Assembly: GCA_964658655.1 (NCBI GenBank)
Contig: CAZZZL010000018.1
Span: 4,725 to 68,724, forward strand
Reading direction: 5' to 3'
Length of the DNA: 64,000 bases
From: G963692885 sp964658655
GTDB lineage: Bacteria > Acidobacteriota > Terriglobia > Terriglobales > Acidobacteriaceae
Position 1 is the first letter of the stretch. Every line of letters begins with the position of its first letter. Shown here piece after piece: positions 61,984 to 64,000 of this stretch. Below the pieces are notes generated by a model. That model saw nothing but the letters and a program-made list of their open reading frames with translations. It searched no databases and had not been told where the DNA came from. A program made the translations under genes and the position numbers.

Positions 61984-62391
61984 ATGTCTTCGCCAACCTA
62001 CTTCTGGAATTACCTCCCTCTTCTCTTGCAGATACTGGTGGCCGTCGGCATGGGAGTCAGCATGGTCACCATGTCCTGGCGCATTGGCAAACATCGCCAG
62101 TCCAAGGCAAAGAACGATACCTACGAATGCGGCATAGATGCCGTTGGCGATGCTCGCGGACGATTCTCCGTTCGCTTTTACATGGTAGCGATGCTGTTCA
62201 TCCTTTTCGACGTGGAAGCAGTATTCATGATGCCGTGGGCAGTGATATACCGCCAGCTTCCGGCGATCACCGGATCGAAGATGTTCGGCTTCTGGGAAAT
62301 GCTCATCTATATCGGCTTTGTCTTCGTCGGCCTCTTCTACATCGTCAAGAAGGGTGTGCTTGAGTGGTCGAATGATCGGGGTGATCTCTAG
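61984..62391 (+). CDS. nuoA: NADH-quinone oxidoreductase subunit A
   Basis: A 135-residue membrane subunit of complex I with three helices: YLPLLLQILVAVGMGVSMVTM, FYMVAMLFILFDVEAVFMMPWAV, and FWEMLIYIGFVFVGLFYIVKKG. The conserved YECGIDAVGDARGRFSVRFY loop identifies it. The frame is open far upstream, but GAGGGA ten bases before ATG 61984 and the family N-terminus set the start. nuoC follows with no gap; nuoB, normally between, is absent here. Confidence 0.95.
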   Translation: MSSPTYFWNYLPLLLQILVAVGMGVSMVTMSWRIGKHRQSKAKNDTYECGIDAVGDARGRFSVRFYMVAMLFILFDVEAVFMMPWAVIYRQLPAITGSKMFGFWEMLIYIGFVFVGLFYIVKKGVLEWSNDRGDL

Positions 62392-62883
62392 ATGACGACG
62401 GCCGTTGTCGGTATTGACGAGGTAGCAACCGCCCATTCGGATCCCGCACTGGCTGCCCTGCAGCGTGATCTCCCTGCCGCGCTCACAAACGCACGTTTCG
62501 ATCGCCATGAACTGACCCTGACCATTGCGCGTGAACACATTCGCGAAGCCGCGGCGATCGTTAAGAACTCGGGCTACAACTTCCTCGAGGACGTGACGTG
62601 CGTTGACTGGCTGCCTGCCCGTGAGCGCTTCCAGGTGACCTATCACATTCTGTCGCACTCCCTGAAGAAACGGATCCGGCTGATCGCTTTTGTGGAAGAG
62701 GGCGACCTCGAAATTGCCAGCATCACCAATGTGTGGCCTTCCGCCAACTTTTATGAACGCGAAGTTTTCGATTTGTTCGGCGTTCGCTTCGGCGGTCATC
62801 CCAATATGCGGCGCATCATGATGCCCGATGAATGGGATGGTCATCCACTTCGCAAGGACTATCCGGTAGAAGGATACAGATAA
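62392..62883 (+). CDS. nuoC: NADH-quinone oxidoreductase subunit C
   Basis: A 163-residue peripheral-arm subunit (30-kDa family). Family motifs LEDVTCVDWLPARERFQVTYHILSH, VWPSANFYEREVFDLFGVRFGGHPNMRRIMMPDEWDGHPLRKDYPVEGY are complete. ATG directly follows the nuoA stop (adjacent codons), and the TAA overlaps the nuoD ATG by one base. It is a stand-alone NuoC, not fused to NuoD as in E. coli. Confidence 0.96.
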   Translation: MTTAVVGIDEVATAHSDPALAALQRDLPAALTNARFDRHELTLTIAREHIREAAAIVKNSGYNFLEDVTCVDWLPARERFQVTYHILSHSLKKRIRLIAFVEEGDLEIASITNVWPSANFYEREVFDLFGVRFGGHPNMRRIMMPDEWDGHPLRKDYPVEGYR

Positions 62884-64000
62884 TGGCTTCCCACAACATG
62901 CCGGATGCGGTGAACTTTCAGATAGCGCCGCTGCTGGAACCACATAAAGAAGAGGGTGCCAACGACAGGACAATGATCCTGAATATGGGCCCCCAGCATC
63001 CGTCCACACACGGCGTGCTGCGGCTTGTCCTCGAAATTGACGGCGAGACCGTACTCAAGATCGTTCCCGACATCGGCTTTCTGCACACCGGCATTGAGAA
63101 AACCTGCGAGGCAAAGTTCTATCAGCAGGTAGTGCCAATGACGGACCGCATCGACTACCTGAGCCCGATGTCAAACAATCTCTGTTACTGTTTGGCCATC
63201 GAGAAGCTGCTCGAGATGGAAATTCCCGAACGCGCACAATATCTGCGCGTCCTGCTGAACGAATTGACCCGCCTGCAGTCGCATCTCGTCTGGCTTGGCA
63301 CGCATGCCATGGACATTGGCGCGTTGACCGTCTTCCTGTACTGCTTCCGTGAACGCGAAGAACTGCTGAAAATCTTCGAACACGTCTCCGGCCAGCGCAT
63401 GATGACCTCCTATTTTCGTGTAGGCGGAGTTTCGCTGGAGCCGCCGGTCGATTTCTACGAGCGCGTGCAGAACCTGCTCAAGACCATGCCGGCCCGCATC
63501 GATCAATACCAGAATCTGCTGAGCGGCAATCCGATCTGGGTGAGCAGGACGCAGGGTGTCGGCAAACTGACTGCGGCCGACGCGATCGCTCTTGGCGTGA
63601 CCGGCCCACCAATGCGGGCGAGCGGCGTTGACTGGGATCTTCGCCGCGACATGCCCTACTCCGGCTATGACAAGTTTCAGTTCAAGGTTCCGGTTTCGCA
63701 GGACGGCGATGTGTGGGCGCGCTACGTTGTCCGCATGGAGGAGATGCGCGAGTCCGTCAAGATCTGCCAGCAGGCGCTTGACGGTATGCCCGGCGGCCCG
63801 ATCAAGGCTGATTCGCCTAAGGTCGTCTTGCCGGATCGCGAAAAGATGAAGACCCAGATGGAGTCGCTCATCTACCATTTCAAAATCGTTACCGAGGGCT
63901 TCCAGGTTCCCGCGGGCCAGGTCTTCCAGGCGATCGAATCGCCGCGCGGCGAAATGGGCTACTTTGCTGTCAGTGACGGCACCGCCAAGCCCTACAGGGT
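62883..64000 (+). CDS. nuoD: NADH-quinone oxidoreductase subunit D (partial)
   Basis: The 49-kDa subunit of complex I, open to the right edge: 372 codons are visible of a usual ~400-430. Motifs: MGPQHPSTHGVLRLVLEIDGE, DIGFLHTGIEKTCEAKFYQQ, DRIDYLSPMSNN, THAMDIGALTVFLYCFREREE, GNPIWVSRTQGVG, and YHFKIVTEGFQVPAGQVFQAIESPRGEMG. TAATG overlap with nuoC. The remaining nuo genes should follow outside the window. Confidence 0.96.
   Translation, partial: MASHNMPDAVNFQIAPLLEPHKEEGANDRTMILNMGPQHPSTHGVLRLVLEIDGETVLKIVPDIGFLHTGIEKTCEAKFYQQVVPMTDRIDYLSPMSNNLCYCLAIEKLLEMEIPERAQYLRVLLNELTRLQSHLVWLGTHAMDIGALTVFLYCFREREELLKIFEHVSGQRMMTSYFRVGGVSLEPPVDFYERVQNLLKTMPARIDQYQNLLSGNPIWVSRTQGVGKLTAADAIALGVTGPPMRASGVDWDLRRDMPYSGYDKFQFKVPVSQDGDVWARYVVRMEEMRESVKICQQALDGMPGGPIKADSPKVVLPDREKMKTQMESLIYHFKIVTEGFQVPAGQVFQAIESPRGEMGYFAVSDGTAKPYR

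Noticed and set aside
1..64000. CRISPR arrays, insertion sequences, integrase or att sites
   Set aside because: No regularly spaced repeats, transposase/integrase motifs or paired terminal repeats were seen; the tRNA-Leu 3' end is not repeated nearby as far as I could see.

Overview
The window looks like chromosomal DNA of an Acidobacteriota member, probably class Terriglobia (Acidobacteriaceae-like). This is an inference from content: a very large Oar-type TonB-dependent outer-membrane protein with an N-terminal carboxypeptidase-regulatory-like domain, the remnant of an S10 serine carboxypeptidase, DUF4142/TPM/LemA envelope genes, many TPR secreted proteins, moderately high GC, and frequent GTG/TTG starts. 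No phage, insertion sequence, CRISPR array or rRNA was found; there is one tRNA (Leu-GAG).

Layout. 1-3.2 kb (minus): a tightly overlapping cytochrome/heme operon ccsA-hemA-hemC-hemD (hemD cut by the window edge). 3.5-6.6 kb: a lipoprotein with hydrolase and EF-hand-like motifs, an unknown secreted protein, and a secreted TPR protein. 6.9-14.5 kb (plus): SDR oxidoreductase, smc with an acidic insertion in its head domain, purC, cvpA, a Fis-type small regulator preceded by perfect direct repeats, and a HAD phosphatase. 14.5-26.7 kb: secretin with TPRs, DsbA-like thioredoxin, nadE, polyprenyl glycosylphosphotransferase, Mla-type ATPase, mobA, M20 peptidase, DHA2 drug exporter, dienelactone hydrolase. 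27-29.2 kb (plus): DUF4142 protein, then a TPM/LemA pair.

29.2-44.9 kb is an accessory carbohydrate locus: a decayed S10 peptidase, a GH2 enzyme with the catalytic signature of exo-beta-D-glucosaminidases, two LacI regulators (one broken by a 4-bp tandem duplication), a monoheme cytochrome c, a Gfo/Idh/MocA dehydrogenase, a double-SIS aminosugar-phosphate protein, a Tat-exported gluconate-2-dehydrogenase-subunit-3-like protein, a GMC flavoprotein with a cysteine cluster, a Tat-exported TIM-barrel isomerase/epimerase-like protein and an Oar-type receptor. The receptor promoter carries a LacI-type operator exactly between its -35 and -10. I infer a chitosan-oligosaccharide or glucosaminide uptake and periplasmic oxidation system that may work through 3-keto sugars.

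45-48.2 kb: a TPR protein, an MFS pseudogene and a DUF2786-like protein. 48.3-58.5 kb (minus): a compact hybrid PKS/NRPS cluster, in transcription order carrier-like/thioesterase, type II thioesterase, one PKS module (KS-AT-KR-ACP), one NRPS module (TubC-type docking-C-A-PCP). The carrier fused to the thioesterase lacks the phosphopantetheine serine, and the PKS ends in a short acidic strand suited to the NRPS docking domain. 58.6-64 kb: HAD hydrolase, tRNA-Leu, secG, a small minus-strand operon (hypothetical, thiS with a tail beyond its diglycine, calcineurin-like phosphatase), and the start of a complex I operon in which nuoA is followed directly by nuoC and nuoD, without nuoB between them.
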